Virus record (IMG/VR): IMGVR_UViG_3300036791_001073
Coordinates: 1 to 36,498 of that record
Origin: a virus
DNA length: 36,498 nt
Reading direction: 5' to 3' (one strand)
In this document: positions 5,348 through 11,930 of the stretch, piece after piece
Numbering within the stretch: position 1 is the stretch's first letter
Layout of the letters: each line of letters opens with the position of its first letter
Position numbers and translations under genes: made by a program
The notes under the pieces: model-generated
What the model saw: only the letters and a program-made list of their open reading frames with translations
Told to the model about the DNA's origin: nothing
The model's database searches: none

Positions 5348-6258
5348 CCACCGACCTCATGCAAATCCCGGAAGATCCGGCGCCGCTCATGCACATGATC
5401 GAGCGCGCGGCGCGTGACCCCAGCTTTCCGATCGATCGGCTGCAACAGCTGATGGCCCTGTACGACGCGCGAGGGGCGAAGGAGGCCGAGAAGGCCTGGA
5501 ACATCGCGATGGCCGCAGCGCAGGCGGAAATGATCCCGGTAGCCAAGGACAGCGACAACCTGCAGACGCGATCGAGATACGCGAGCTATGCCGCGCTGGA
5601 TGCCGCGGTGAGGCCGATTTATTCGAAGCACGGGTTCGCGCTGTCGTTCAACACCGTACCGGACGCGAATGTGAACAGCATCCGGATTGTGTGCGACGTG
5701 GTCAACGGCGGATTTTGTCGGCGATACTCCATCAACATGCCGGCCGACGGCGTCGGCGCCAAGGGCAGCGCCGTGATGACGCGCACCCATGCCGCCGGTT
5801 CCGCGGTCACCTACGGCATGCGGTATCTGCTGAAGATGATCTTCAACATCGCGGTCGGCGAGGGCGATGACGACGGCAATGCCGCCGGCAGGCGCATGCC
5901 GCCACCGCGCTACGGCGCCAATCCAATGAGATCACCCCCGGCGTATCGCGACGACGACGACGACTCCCAGCCGCCGGGGGATGATGCCCCGCCCTCCACG
6001 AGCCACTCGACAGAGGGCGGGGCAGCCTCTCCCGCAGAGGACAGCATGCGGATTGCGCGGCTCGACGCCGAGCTGGGCGAGGCCGCCAAGCGTGGCATGG
6101 TCGAGCTGCAGGCCGCGTGGAGGAAGATACCTGCGTCCGACCAGAGGATACTCGAGGCCGCGAAGAACAAGCGCCACAAGCCAACCGCCATCAAGGCCGA
6201 CAATCAGGAGGGCAATGGAGATGGGTCGCCGAAAACTAGCAGCAAAGGAAGTGATTGA
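5344..6258 (+). CDS. erf: ERF-superfamily single-strand annealing protein, 304 aa
   Basis: ERF proteins coat and anneal complementary single strands in phage recombination and genome circularisation. The core spans about residues 35-180 and carries the family signature GSAVTYGMRYLL (~152-163) followed by DDDGN (~175-179). The C-terminal third is a disordered linker with an acidic run of five Asp and then a charged helical tail (RIARLDAELGEAAKRGMVEL), resembling the usual partner-binding tail of these proteins. It starts at the ATG overlapping the exo stop and ends inside the next gene, which begins 38 bases before its stop. Confidence 0.92.
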   Translation: MTTDLMQIPEDPAPLMHMIERAARDPSFPIDRLQQLMALYDARGAKEAEKAWNIAMAAAQAEMIPVAKDSDNLQTRSRYASYAALDAAVRPIYSKHGFALSFNTVPDANVNSIRIVCDVVNGGFCRRYSINMPADGVGAKGSAVMTRTHAAGSAVTYGMRYLLKMIFNIAVGEGDDDGNAAGRRMPPPRYGANPMRSPPAYRDDDDDSQPPGDDAPPSTSHSTEGGAASPAEDSMRIARLDAELGEAAKRGMVELQAAWRKIPASDQRILEAAKNKRHKPTAIKADNQEGNGDGSPKTSSKGSD

Positions 6259-7081
6259 AATCCAGGAAGTCCACCAGGACGAGATAAAATTCTATCTGGT
6301 CGGGACATCCCCTCTCATCATGCATCGTTTCCCTTTCAAGGCTTGGCAGGAGATGCTTCTCCCATCCCGCAGGATGAATCAGGCGAGTCTGGAACAGACA
6401 CTCAAGCATAATCCGATGGGGGAGTATCGAGAGTCGTTCTATCGCAACAGGGAAGAGGCGACCCCGACCCTGTTTCACCTTCCCAACGGCATGCTTCACG
6501 GGGCGCTGGCTGCTGCAGCGCTCGACATTCCAGGCTCGGCAAAGGCGCAGATATTGCGGCTGACGCGCATTGTCGACATCAACATCAATTTATATGGTAT
6601 TCCGCAAATGTTTTGCGCGATGGTGCGCAACAGCGGCATAAACCGCGCACCAGACGTACGCACGCGGCCGATTTTTCCCCAATGGGCATGCAGCGTTACT
6701 GTTAGATACGCCAGCTCGATTGTAACCCGAGGAGCCGTCGGAAACCTGATGGGCGGCTCGGGGGTAATCGTTGGTATTGGCGACTGGCGAATTCAAAAGG
6801 GTGGCCCCTTTGGCGGGTACCGCCTGACGGATCCCAAGGATAAGGAATGGTTATCGATCTTCAGCAAGCAGGGCAGGCGAGTGCAGCAGGCCGCGTTTGA
6901 TGCGCCCGGATATTACGACCAGGACACGGAAGACCTGATGACTTGGTACGAGAACGAAATCAAGCTTCGTGAGCAGCCTTCTAAGGCCAATGGCAGGCAC
7001 AAGCAGCCGCGGTTGCGCCGCCCGACGGTAATCGTTACCGGATCAGAAAACGAGGAAGCCGTGGTTGGAGGATTGTCGTGA
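6221..7081 (+). CDS. Conserved phage protein of the recombination operon, 286 aa, possible RAMP-like fold
   Basis: The second of two close ATGs (6221) is chosen because AGGAGG at 6206-6211 is 9 bases away; the first (6215) is only 3 away. The N-terminal half contains IKFYLVGTSPLIMHRF and FHLPNGMLHGALAAAALDI. The C-terminal half contains PQWACSVTVRYASSIV and a Gly-rich loop, GGSGVIVGIGDWRIQKGG. Proteins of this kind sit beside exo/annealing genes in other temperate phages (from memory). The two-part layout with a 'P-x-x-x-x-GAL' helix and a late Gly-rich loop recalls RAMP/Cas7-type ferredoxin folds, but this is only a resemblance. Its start overlaps ERF and its stop overlaps the next gene (GTGA). 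Confidence 0.7.
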   Translation: MGRRKLAAKEVIEIQEVHQDEIKFYLVGTSPLIMHRFPFKAWQEMLLPSRRMNQASLEQTLKHNPMGEYRESFYRNREEATPTLFHLPNGMLHGALAAAALDIPGSAKAQILRLTRIVDININLYGIPQMFCAMVRNSGINRAPDVRTRPIFPQWACSVTVRYASSIVTRGAVGNLMGGSGVIVGIGDWRIQKGGPFGGYRLTDPKDKEWLSIFSKQGRRVQQAAFDAPGYYDQDTEDLMTWYENEIKLREQPSKANGRHKQPRLRRPTVIVTGSENEEAVVGGLS

Positions 7082-7548
7082 GCAGCAAGGCAGACGCAAT
7101 TCGCGCCGAGCTTGAACAATGCAAGGACGTCCGCGGCAGGATCCTGCCGCGGCTGATCGTCAAGAGGGCGAGAAACAAGAAGAGCGCTCTGCATTCGAAG
7201 TTCGAATGGAGCGACGCCAAGGCGGCCGACCAGCAGCGCCTCGAACGCGCCCGGGAGCTGATCGGCTTGTACCTCACCGTCGTGGTCGTCCACCGAAATC
7301 GGCGCATCGTCTCGCCAATGTATGTGAGCGATACCCGGGCTCAGCCAGGGCATGTCCTCATCGGCGATCTTACCAAAGACAATGCGGTCGCAACGGTGCA
7401 GGCAGAGATCGCCAGGTGCGATGGGTCCCTCACTCGCGCGCGCGGAGTCGCCACGCAACTCGATCAAAAATACCCGGGATTGCTGAAGTATCTCGACACG
7501 GCGCTGCGTGCCCTTGGCGGCGCGGAGAAACTCGTCGCGGCAGCGTAA
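7078..7548 (+). CDS. Hypothetical protein of the recombination operon, 156 aa
   Basis: A GTG start (7078) with a GGAGG upstream overlaps the stop of the previous gene. The protein is basic and helical: SKADAIRAELEQCKDVRGRI, then HSKFEWSDAKAADQQRLERA, then an aliphatic beta strand (LYLTVVVVHR) and YVSDTRAQPG, ending in a second helical region. The 'FEWsD...A..qRLe.AReLI' stretch resembles a family of small phage proteins that also occur near recombination genes (from memory). No catalytic motif is evident. It is the last gene before the pentamer array, so array DNA would be transcribed from the same operon. Confidence 0.68.
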   Translation: MSSKADAIRAELEQCKDVRGRILPRLIVKRARNKKSALHSKFEWSDAKAADQQRLERARELIGLYLTVVVVHRNRRIVSPMYVSDTRAQPGHVLIGDLTKDNAVATVQAEIARCDGSLTRARGVATQLDQKYPGLLKYLDTALRALGGAEKLVAAA

Positions 7549-7550
7549 TC

Positions 7551-8022
7551 AGGCATGGCAGGCGAGGCAGGCAAGGCGAGGGAAGGCGGGGCTAGGTCTG
7601 GTCTGGCCCGGCGGGGCGCGGCAGGCGTGGTCTGGTGAGCGGGGGCACGGTGCGGTCTGGCGTGGCAGGCACGGCCAGGTCAGGTTTGTTAGGGCAAGGT
7701 TTGGCGAGGCAAGGCAGGCATGGCGAGGCCAAGCGAGGGCCAGGCTCGGTTGGGCTGGGTCGGCATGGTAGGCATGGTTGGTGTGGCGAGGCACGGCGTG
7801 GATGGTGCGGCAAGGCAGGCCGGGTCGGGTGCGGCAAGGCGGGGCGAGGTCTGGTATGGCGGGGCGGGGCAGGCAAGGCCGGGCAGGCGCGGCGGGGTCC
7901 GGTTAGGTTAGGCAGGGCAGGGCAGGCACGGCAGGGCGAGGTCTGGTCTGGCGAGGCAGGCGTGGCGAGGCGTGGCAGGCGAGGTCCGGTTAGGCAAGGT
8001 CCGGCGAGGCAAGGCTCGGCAG
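7551..8022 (+). repeat. Degenerate (YNNGG)n pentamer array, about 470 bp
   Basis: From the end of the upstream gene to the Shine-Dalgarno of the next, the plus strand is almost entirely pentamers ending in GG (caagg, cgagg, tctgg, cgtgg, ttagg, tccgg and so on), about 90 units, with occasional 4-mers such as cagg shifting the phase. The first base of a unit is nearly always C or T and positions 2-3 vary freely. Because the unit is not a multiple of three and lacks stop triplets, long open frames appear in several frames on both strands. These are not supported as genes. The strand bias (GG on the coding-side strand) favours G-quadruplex or R-loop formation when transcribed. Function unknown. 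Confidence 0.9.
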
Positions 8023-8032
8023 GAGTGAGAGC

Positions 8033-8188
8033 ATGATCATTTCAGTATTCGTCGGTGGCGTGCTCTTGCTCGCCGCAATCCTCATGCGGCGGATGGAGCG
8101 CGCCGAGCTGCAGCGCGAGCAGGATATCCGGCGCCTTCGTCAGCGCGTAATCCGCAGAATATACACAAGTGGAGAACAAAATGTCTGA
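8033..8188 (+). CDS. Small single-pass membrane protein, 51 aa
   Basis: The ATG at 8033 is preceded by GGAG with 7 bases spacing. Residues 2-18 form one hydrophobic segment (MIISVFVGGVLLLAAILMRR). The rest is a charged helix (MERAELQREQDIRRLRQRVI) that probably lies in the cytoplasm. The stop TGA falls inside the start of the next gene (ATGTCTGA), so the two are coupled. It is too short for family assignment. A lysogeny-associated membrane peptide is possible; holin function is unlikely this far from the lysis genes. Confidence 0.7.
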   Translation: MIISVFVGGVLLLAAILMRRMERAELQREQDIRRLRQRVIRRIYTSGEQNV

Positions 8189-8432
8189 CACTGTGAAAAT
8201 TTCCGACGACGACATCTTCGCCATGCTGGCCACCGTCAGCATGGCTTTCCTTCCCGTAGTGAACCCGTCAGAGCGCCACCGTATCCACAACGCGGTGAGG
8301 CATTACCTGAATCTTCAACTCACGATGCCGGAACCCTTGCCGCATACTCGACTGGCGGCCACGGGCAAGCGCCGAGGCCGGCCGCGCAAGACCAAGAACG
8401 GCGTGGCCGCGCCGTCCATTGCAGCGGAGTGA
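8181..8432 (+). CDS. Small protein with a C-terminal AT-hook, 83 aa
   Basis: The start ATG at 8181 has GGAG 6 bases upstream (8171-8174); an in-frame ATG at 8169 lacks one. The N-terminal 50 residues are helical (MSDTVKISDDDIFAMLATVS, then NPSERHRIHNAVRHYLNLQL). The C-terminus has KRRGRPRKTK, a good AT-hook that binds the minor groove of AT-rich DNA. A DNA-binding accessory role in the integration/lysogeny region is a reasonable inference, for example as a host-factor-like helper at attP. No enzymatic motif is visible. Confidence 0.72.
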   Translation: MSDTVKISDDDIFAMLATVSMAFLPVVNPSERHRIHNAVRHYLNLQLTMPEPLPHTRLAATGKRRGRPRKTKNGVAAPSIAAE

Positions 8433-8435
8433 GCC

Positions 8436-8528
8436 ATGGCCAACCGGCTGCACACACTGGCCGAGGCCGCCGATGATCTGCTTCGCATTTATCCACACCT
8501 TTTGTTAGGGTTAGCAAGCTATGTCTGA
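8436..8528 (+). CDS. Possible small gene, 30 aa
   Basis: The frame (MANRLHTLAEAADDLLRIYP and ten more residues) starts at an ATG with GGAG 5 bases upstream, 4 bases after the previous stop. It ends in a TGA inside the ATG of the Xis-like gene (ATGTCTGA), the same junction as at 8181-8188. It may be a true peptide or only a leader that couples translation into the Xis-like gene, which has a weak ribosome site of its own. It contains a perfect DnaA box. Confidence 0.5.
   Translation: MANRLHTLAEAADDLLRIYPHLLLGLASYV
8489..8497 (+). promoter_or_regulatory. DnaA-box sequence TTATCCACA
   Basis: An exact match to the consensus DnaA box within the small 30-codon frame upstream of the Xis-like gene. 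A single box is weak evidence of an origin. It may allow DnaA-dependent regulation or be chance. Confidence 0.4.
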
Positions 8529-8862
8529 CCAGCGCGAACGTGAGCGTGGCACTGTGCCCGACGCCGTCCAGATCCTCGGGATCGGGATGCGGACCGTGGA
8601 GGCAATGGCAGCTCGCGGGGCGATCCCTAGTGCAGCCAAGATCGGCGGCCGCTGGACATTCAATCTGCGTGCTCTGCGGGCATACGTCAAAGAGCGGGAG
8701 CGAGAGACATGGCAAAACGCAGAGCGCCGCCTGGATGCTTTTGGCGGGGAGATATCCTTTTCGGCCGCAAGCGCATCAATGGCCGCCTCGTCCGGTGGTC
8801 GCTCGAAACAAGCGATCCAGCAGTTGCTCGTCAGCGCCAAAAAGCAGGCGCGAGCAAGCTGA
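8521..8862 (+). CDS. Excisionase-like winged-helix protein, 113 aa
   Basis: Residues ~10-60 (VPDAVQILGIGMRTVEAMAA, then RGAIPSAAKIGGRWTFNLRA, then LRAYV) follow the excisionase/MerR-type pattern: a helix, a turn, a wing with IGGRW and a final helix. Such proteins bend attP DNA and steer integrase toward excision. The charged C-terminus (YVKERERETWQ and onward) overlaps the first 51 codons of the integrase gene in another frame, so the two are overprinted. Translation is probably coupled to the preceding small frame. The HTH assignment is good; the Xis role rests on its position beside int. Confidence 0.75.
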   Translation: MSDQRERERGTVPDAVQILGIGMRTVEAMAARGAIPSAAKIGGRWTFNLRALRAYVKERERETWQNAERRLDAFGGEISFSAASASMAASSGGRSKQAIQQLLVSAKKQARAS

Positions 8863-9767
8863 CTGCTGTCAAGCATGGCGACATCACGCGGACATATGCT
8901 GACACGATCGAGTTATGGTCCAAGTGGATCGGACGACAAGTAAGCCCCGGCACCGTCAAGCGCTACGCCGTTTCGCTCGGCCAGCTTGATGGGCTTATCG
9001 GCGATGCACGCCAGATCTTGGATATCGACGGTAAGTTGATCGCGGAGATTGTTCGTGCTCGCACCGCCGCCGGGGCAACCAACGCGACCATCAAGCGCGA
9101 CCTCGGCGCTCTTTCTAGCGTAATGAACTTCGCCATGGACCAGGGATGGATCGAGACCAACCCAGTCCTGCCCCGGCTGAGGCGGATCAAGGAGCGGCGC
9201 AATCCCATCGTGCTTCCGATCAGGCGCGACATCGACCTCGTAATCGAGCGGGCGCCCGGCATGCTTAAGGATCTGGTTGAAGCGGCAATCGCTACCGGCG
9301 CGCGGCAAACCGAACTGCTTAGTGCCAAGCGCGAGCATGTCGACCACGCCCGCCGGCAGATCACACTCTACAAGACCAAGCGGAACAAGCCGCGGACGAT
9401 CGACCTGGAACCGCTCGGCGGCTATCTGCTCATCCAAAGCCTCCCGACCTATGTTGGATCGCCGCTGCTGTTCTGGCATTCAAACGGCCAGCCATATCGG
9501 AACTTCTCCAGCCAGTTTGCCGGTGTGGTCGCTCGTGCGCGCGAGTGGGCGGTGGCGAACGGCGCCGAGTTCCGCCGATTTCGCTTCCATGACCTGCGCC
9601 ATCTGCACGCCGTCGAGTTCCTGAAAGCGGGGGGCGACATTTACGACCTTTGCAAGCGCATGGGACACTCGTCGGTCAAGGTGACTGAAGGATACCTGGC
9701 CTATCTGACCGCAGACGAAGAGCGCGCCGCAAAGAGCCAAAAAATCAGCGTTGGGGGTCGGCAATGA
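8709..9767 (+). CDS. int: Tyrosine recombinase integrase, 352 aa
   Basis: This site-specific recombinase would join attP to the bacterial attB and, with Xis, reverse the reaction. The catalytic set is visible: Arg ~199 in TGARQTELLSA, Lys ~222-224 in LYKTKRNKPR, FHDLRH with His 294 and Arg 297, MGHSS with His 320, and the nucleophile Tyr 329 in TEGYL. The N-terminal ~60 residues are a basic arm-type DNA-binding domain, followed by a core-binding SAM-like domain (~64-155). The start ATG has a GGAG 8 bases upstream and lies inside the Xis-like gene. The stop overlaps the second Xis-like gene by ATGA. The adjacent attP fits this enzyme. Confidence 0.95.
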   Translation: MAKRRAPPGCFWRGDILFGRKRINGRLVRWSLETSDPAVARQRQKAGASKLTAVKHGDITRTYADTIELWSKWIGRQVSPGTVKRYAVSLGQLDGLIGDARQILDIDGKLIAEIVRARTAAGATNATIKRDLGALSSVMNFAMDQGWIETNPVLPRLRRIKERRNPIVLPIRRDIDLVIERAPGMLKDLVEAAIATGARQTELLSAKREHVDHARRQITLYKTKRNKPRTIDLEPLGGYLLIQSLPTYVGSPLLFWHSNGQPYRNFSSQFAGVVARAREWAVANGAEFRRFRFHDLRHLHAVEFLKAGGDIYDLCKRMGHSSVKVTEGYLAYLTADEERAAKSQKISVGGRQ

Positions 9768-10087
9768 AACTTCTTACCATCGCTGCCGCAGCAGATCGCC
9801 TCAGTGTGTCCATAGACACGCTTCGGGGTCTGGTGAGAGACGGCGAGATGCGATTTGTTAATGTGGGCCGTGGCAAGGTCAAGCCGCGCATCATGTTTAC
9901 CGATCGCGACATTGATGACTTCGTCACCAGACGCAGTAGCAGGGTCACGTTGTCTAAATCGCGAAAGGCGAACGGCGCCGCCGCTTTGGGTTCAGGCGAG
10001 GGGTTCGCCGCACTACGGAAAAAAGTGGAGGGAATGACCTCTTCCGAGAGAGCCGAGTACTTCAAGCGCAATCGTGCGGGTTCCTAG
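9764..10087 (+). CDS. Second excisionase/HTH-family DNA-binding protein, 107 aa
   Basis: Starts at the ATG overlapping the integrase stop. Residues 1-60 (KLLTIAAAADRLSVSIDTLR, then GLVRDGEMRFVNVGRG, then IMFTDRDIDDFV) are a standard helix-turn-helix excisionase domain: 'aAa.LsvS.dTLR.LvrdGe...v..GrGk...r.rf...DiddFv'. The C-terminal half is basic and Ser-rich. It ends 6 bases before the first attP arm site. With the Xis-like gene at 8521 this gives two candidate directionality factors flanking int. Which one acts as excisionase, and which as a regulator of int, cannot be decided from sequence. Confidence 0.82.
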   Translation: MKLLTIAAAADRLSVSIDTLRGLVRDGEMRFVNVGRGKVKPRIMFTDRDIDDFVTRRSSRVTLSKSRKANGAAALGSGEGFAALRKKVEGMTSSERAEYFKRNRAGS

Positions 10088-10197
10088 GATGCAGTATCCC
10101 AAATCGTATCCCATATGGGATACCGTATCCCGCCACCAAGGTCGAGAAGTTCGCAATTCTCAAAGGTTTCTGAAGGATCGCGGAAATTTTGAAGCTT

Positions 10198-10239
10198 GGT
10201 TTAGCAAACCGCCGCCTTCAGCCACTCGGCCACATCTCC
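10198..10239 (-). other. attP core: 5' half of tRNA-Ser(GCT)
   Basis: 42 bases match the first half of a bacterial tRNA-Ser with anticodon GCT and then diverge. The 3' half is absent, so this is an attachment core and not a functional tRNA gene. On integration it would replace the 5' half of the host tRNA. Confidence 0.8.
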
Positions 10240-10251
10240 GTAGGCGAAAAA

Positions 10252-10280
10252 GCCTTACGATATCATAGGTTAGGTGTCAA
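10252..10280 (-). promoter_or_regulatory. Candidate promoter upstream of the tRNA-Ser half
   Basis: A perfect TTGACA (10280-10275, minus strand) is 17 bases from TAAGGC (10257-10252), with the expected start a few bases before the mature tRNA 5' end at 10239. The -10 match is weak. If active it would drive the hybrid tRNA-Ser after integration. Confidence 0.35.
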
Positions 10281-10415
10281 CCGTGACGGCATCGCCTGAA
10301 CGCAAAAAACGCACAAAACGAGACCAAAACGGTGCAGGAGTATCCCAAAAAGTATCCCACGAATGGGATACTGCGGAAAACGAGTTCGCGATCCGTTCTT
10401 TCGAATTCTCGCGAT

Positions 10416-10456
10416 AAAAAATCGGGAGGGCTTTCCGCACGGTTTGGACTCCCGAT
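10416..10456 (-). terminator. Rho-independent terminator of the late operon
   Basis: On the minus strand ATCGGGAG (10456-10449) pairs with CTCCCGAT (10428-10421) and is followed by six T (10421-10416). A short inner TCC/GGA pairing could tighten the 20-base loop. It lies downstream of the last lysis gene and just before attP, the expected end of the long late transcript. Confidence 0.65.
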
Positions 10457-10662
10457 GCCGGCGCCGCGAACCCGGCGTCGAAATGGGCCGGGCCTCTCAA
10501 CCCACATGGGAGAGCCCGGTCCGCGCCACGAGGGCGGCTATTCACGGGCCAGCCATGCCCGCGTAGCTTTTGTCGGCAGCCCACGGAACACCCACCGCCA
10601 AGTCGCCCACCGCCATTGCCCGCTGCCGGATGATCGGGAACGCCAGACCAGGCAGCGCCGCC
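10457..10662. other. Intergenic region with a strong hairpin, no gene seen
   Basis: Between the terminator and the last lysis gene only open frames without recognisable sequence are present. CCGGGCCTCTC (10488-10498) and GAGAGCCCGG (10510-10519) form a ten-pair stem with one bulged C. It has no T-run on either side, so it may be an RNA-stabilising hairpin rather than a terminator. Confidence 0.5.
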
Positions 10663-10947
10663 TCACTTCGGCAGCTCCACCGGCTTGCTCTCGTCGCTCT
10701 GCAGGCGGAAATTCGTCGGCGCTGGCGCTAACCGTGGGATGCATAGGTCCAGGAACATCTTCCTCTCGTCGGCAAACAGCTTACGCTCCTCAGCCATGTC
10801 TCGCTGACGCGCATTGTTATTCCAGCCAATGAGGCCGATGGTGAGACCCTGGAGCAGCACCAGCGCTATGAGCACCGGCGCCGTCTTCATCGCCTCGATT
10901 GCACTGGTGGCAACCTGCCCCGCGCTATCAAGAATGCCCGGGTTCAT
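10663..10947 (-). CDS. Small membrane protein of the lysis cassette, 94 aa
   Basis: The ATG at 10947 overlaps the amidase stop (ATGA). Residues ~22-43 are one transmembrane segment (TAPVLIALVLLQGLTIGLIG). The flanking N-terminus is short (MNPGILDSAGQVATSAIEAM) and the C-terminal half is charged and helical, then Pro-rich. A single-span protein next to an endolysin is most likely a holin or an inner spanin-like protein. The long charged helix after the membrane segment resembles an i-spanin as much as a holin, so the exact role is open. It is the last gene of the late operon before the terminator. Confidence 0.72.
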   Translation of the reverse strand: MNPGILDSAGQVATSAIEAMKTAPVLIALVLLQGLTIGLIGWNNNARQRDMAEERKLFADERKMFLDLCIPRLAPAPTNFRLQSDESKPVELPK

Positions 10948-11921
10948 GGCTCGCCGTCCCCCCAGGGATAGACGACCTCGACGGCATCATCAGTCTCCAG
11001 CCCCAGGATTTCCATCACGGCGCGGCTCACATCGGCGACCCGCCCGGTGTTCTCGTTCGGCCCCCAATCGGCAGGGAAGCACGGCGTGCCATGGCCAGTC
11101 CGCGGATTGCGCACATAGGCAAGGTGCTGCAACAAGGTCGGCTTGGGCGTGACCGTATAGTCCCAACGGCACGCCACGAATGGCACGCAAAAGTTCAGCC
11201 GTCTTGCGAGCCCGGATGTCCCGGACGGCTGGTAGGGCAAGAACAGGTGCTGGGCCTGGTCCACGTTGTAAATGAAGGCAAGGCCCTCGGACGGGCTCAC
11301 GCCGGTATCATTAGGACCGCCGAACCACGACACCTTGCCGGATGCCTGGAATAGCGGTTCGCCGGCCGGCGGCGGATCGGGCGGAACCGGGTTGGACCCG
11401 GCATCATCGCCACCGACGACATCGGCGATGGCGTCGCACACGATTTCGAATTCGCGCTCATATAGGTCGGCATCGGCCTTCGCATCCACGAAACAGGTCT
11501 CGATCAGGATGGCCGGCATCTCGGTGGAGTTCAGGAATTTCAGATCGCTGCGAAATTTTGGTCCCCGGTCGGGGAACCCGCACATGGCAATTTGCGCCGA
11601 AATCTGCCGGGCTAGGCTTTCCTGCGTGACGTACAGGCACTCGACGCCCATCGGCTTCGATGTGGTCTCATAGGCGTTGAAGTGCACGCTGATGTCCAGC
11701 TGTCGCGTCTGTGCATTGTGAAAGTTCACGATCGTATTGAGGTTGGTGCTGACATCATGGCTCGTGTTGTCATGGAAGGTCTTCACCTTGACATTGCGCG
11801 ATCGCAGCATTTCCGCGGTCAGGTCGACCACACGACGGGCCTCGTCGACCTCGTCGAGATAGCCGCTCGCGCCGCGCACGTACTTGCCATGCCCGCTGGA
11901 AATGACGACGGAATTGTACAT
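10944..11921 (-). CDS. Endolysin: N-acetylmuramoyl-L-alanine amidase with extra C-terminal domain, 325 aa
   Basis: Residues 1-165 are an Amidase_3 domain that cleaves the bond between muramic acid and the peptide stem: SSGHG with zinc ligand His 11, an acidic ligand at Glu 24 or 27, SVHFNA with His 80, and ILIETCFVD with Glu 141. A Pro-rich linker (~170-190) joins a second domain (KVSWFGGPNDTGVSPSEGLA, then RVADVSRAVMEILGL near the end). I recall such a domain in rhizobial prophage lysins; it has the look of a compact beta-barrel of the double-psi type, but this is inference. There is no signal peptide, so a holin is needed. A GGGAG precedes the start, 10 bases after the small membrane gene stop. 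Confidence 0.9.
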   Translation of the reverse strand: MYNSVVISSGHGKYVRGASGYLDEVDEARRVVDLTAEMLRSRNVKVKTFHDNTSHDVSTNLNTIVNFHNAQTRQLDISVHFNAYETTSKPMGVECLYVTQESLARQISAQIAMCGFPDRGPKFRSDLKFLNSTEMPAILIETCFVDAKADADLYEREFEIVCDAIADVVGGDDAGSNPVPPDPPPAGEPLFQASGKVSWFGGPNDTGVSPSEGLAFIYNVDQAQHLFLPYQPSGTSGLARRLNFCVPFVACRWDYTVTPKPTLLQHLAYVRNPRTGHGTPCFPADWGPNENTGRVADVSRAVMEILGLETDDAVEVVYPWGDGEP

Positions 11922-11930
11922 GTGTCTCCC

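Larger units (their letters stand above)
10094..10371. other. Phage attachment site attP with arm sites and tRNA-Ser core
   Basis: The left arm has GTATCCC at 10094, 10106 and 10125 plus an inverted GGGATAC at 10117; 10106-10123 is the perfect palindrome GTATCCCATATGGGATAC. The right arm has GTATCCC at 10340 and 10352 plus an inverted copy at 10365. In both arms the first two direct copies are 12 bases apart. Midway, 10198-10239 on the minus strand is the 5' half of a tRNA-Ser(GCT) gene: acceptor strand GGAGATG, D-arm GGCCGAGTGGCTGAAGGC, anticodon loop TTGCTAA, with identity ending just after ACC. This is the classic arm-core-arm layout of a tyrosine integrase substrate, with strand exchange presumably in the anticodon-loop region. 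int and a Xis-like gene lie immediately left. Confidence 0.85.

Noticed and set aside
7635-8036. Open frames in the pentamer array (both strands)
   Set aside because: They result from a stop-free 5-base repeat read in any frame and encode Gly/Arg/Ala/Trp strings in several frames at once.
10094-10371. GTATCCC repeats as a CRISPR array or transposon ends
   Set aside because: Repeats are 7 bases, irregularly spaced and partly inverted, and flank a tRNA fragment beside int; attP arm sites explain them better. No CRISPR array is seen anywhere in the window.
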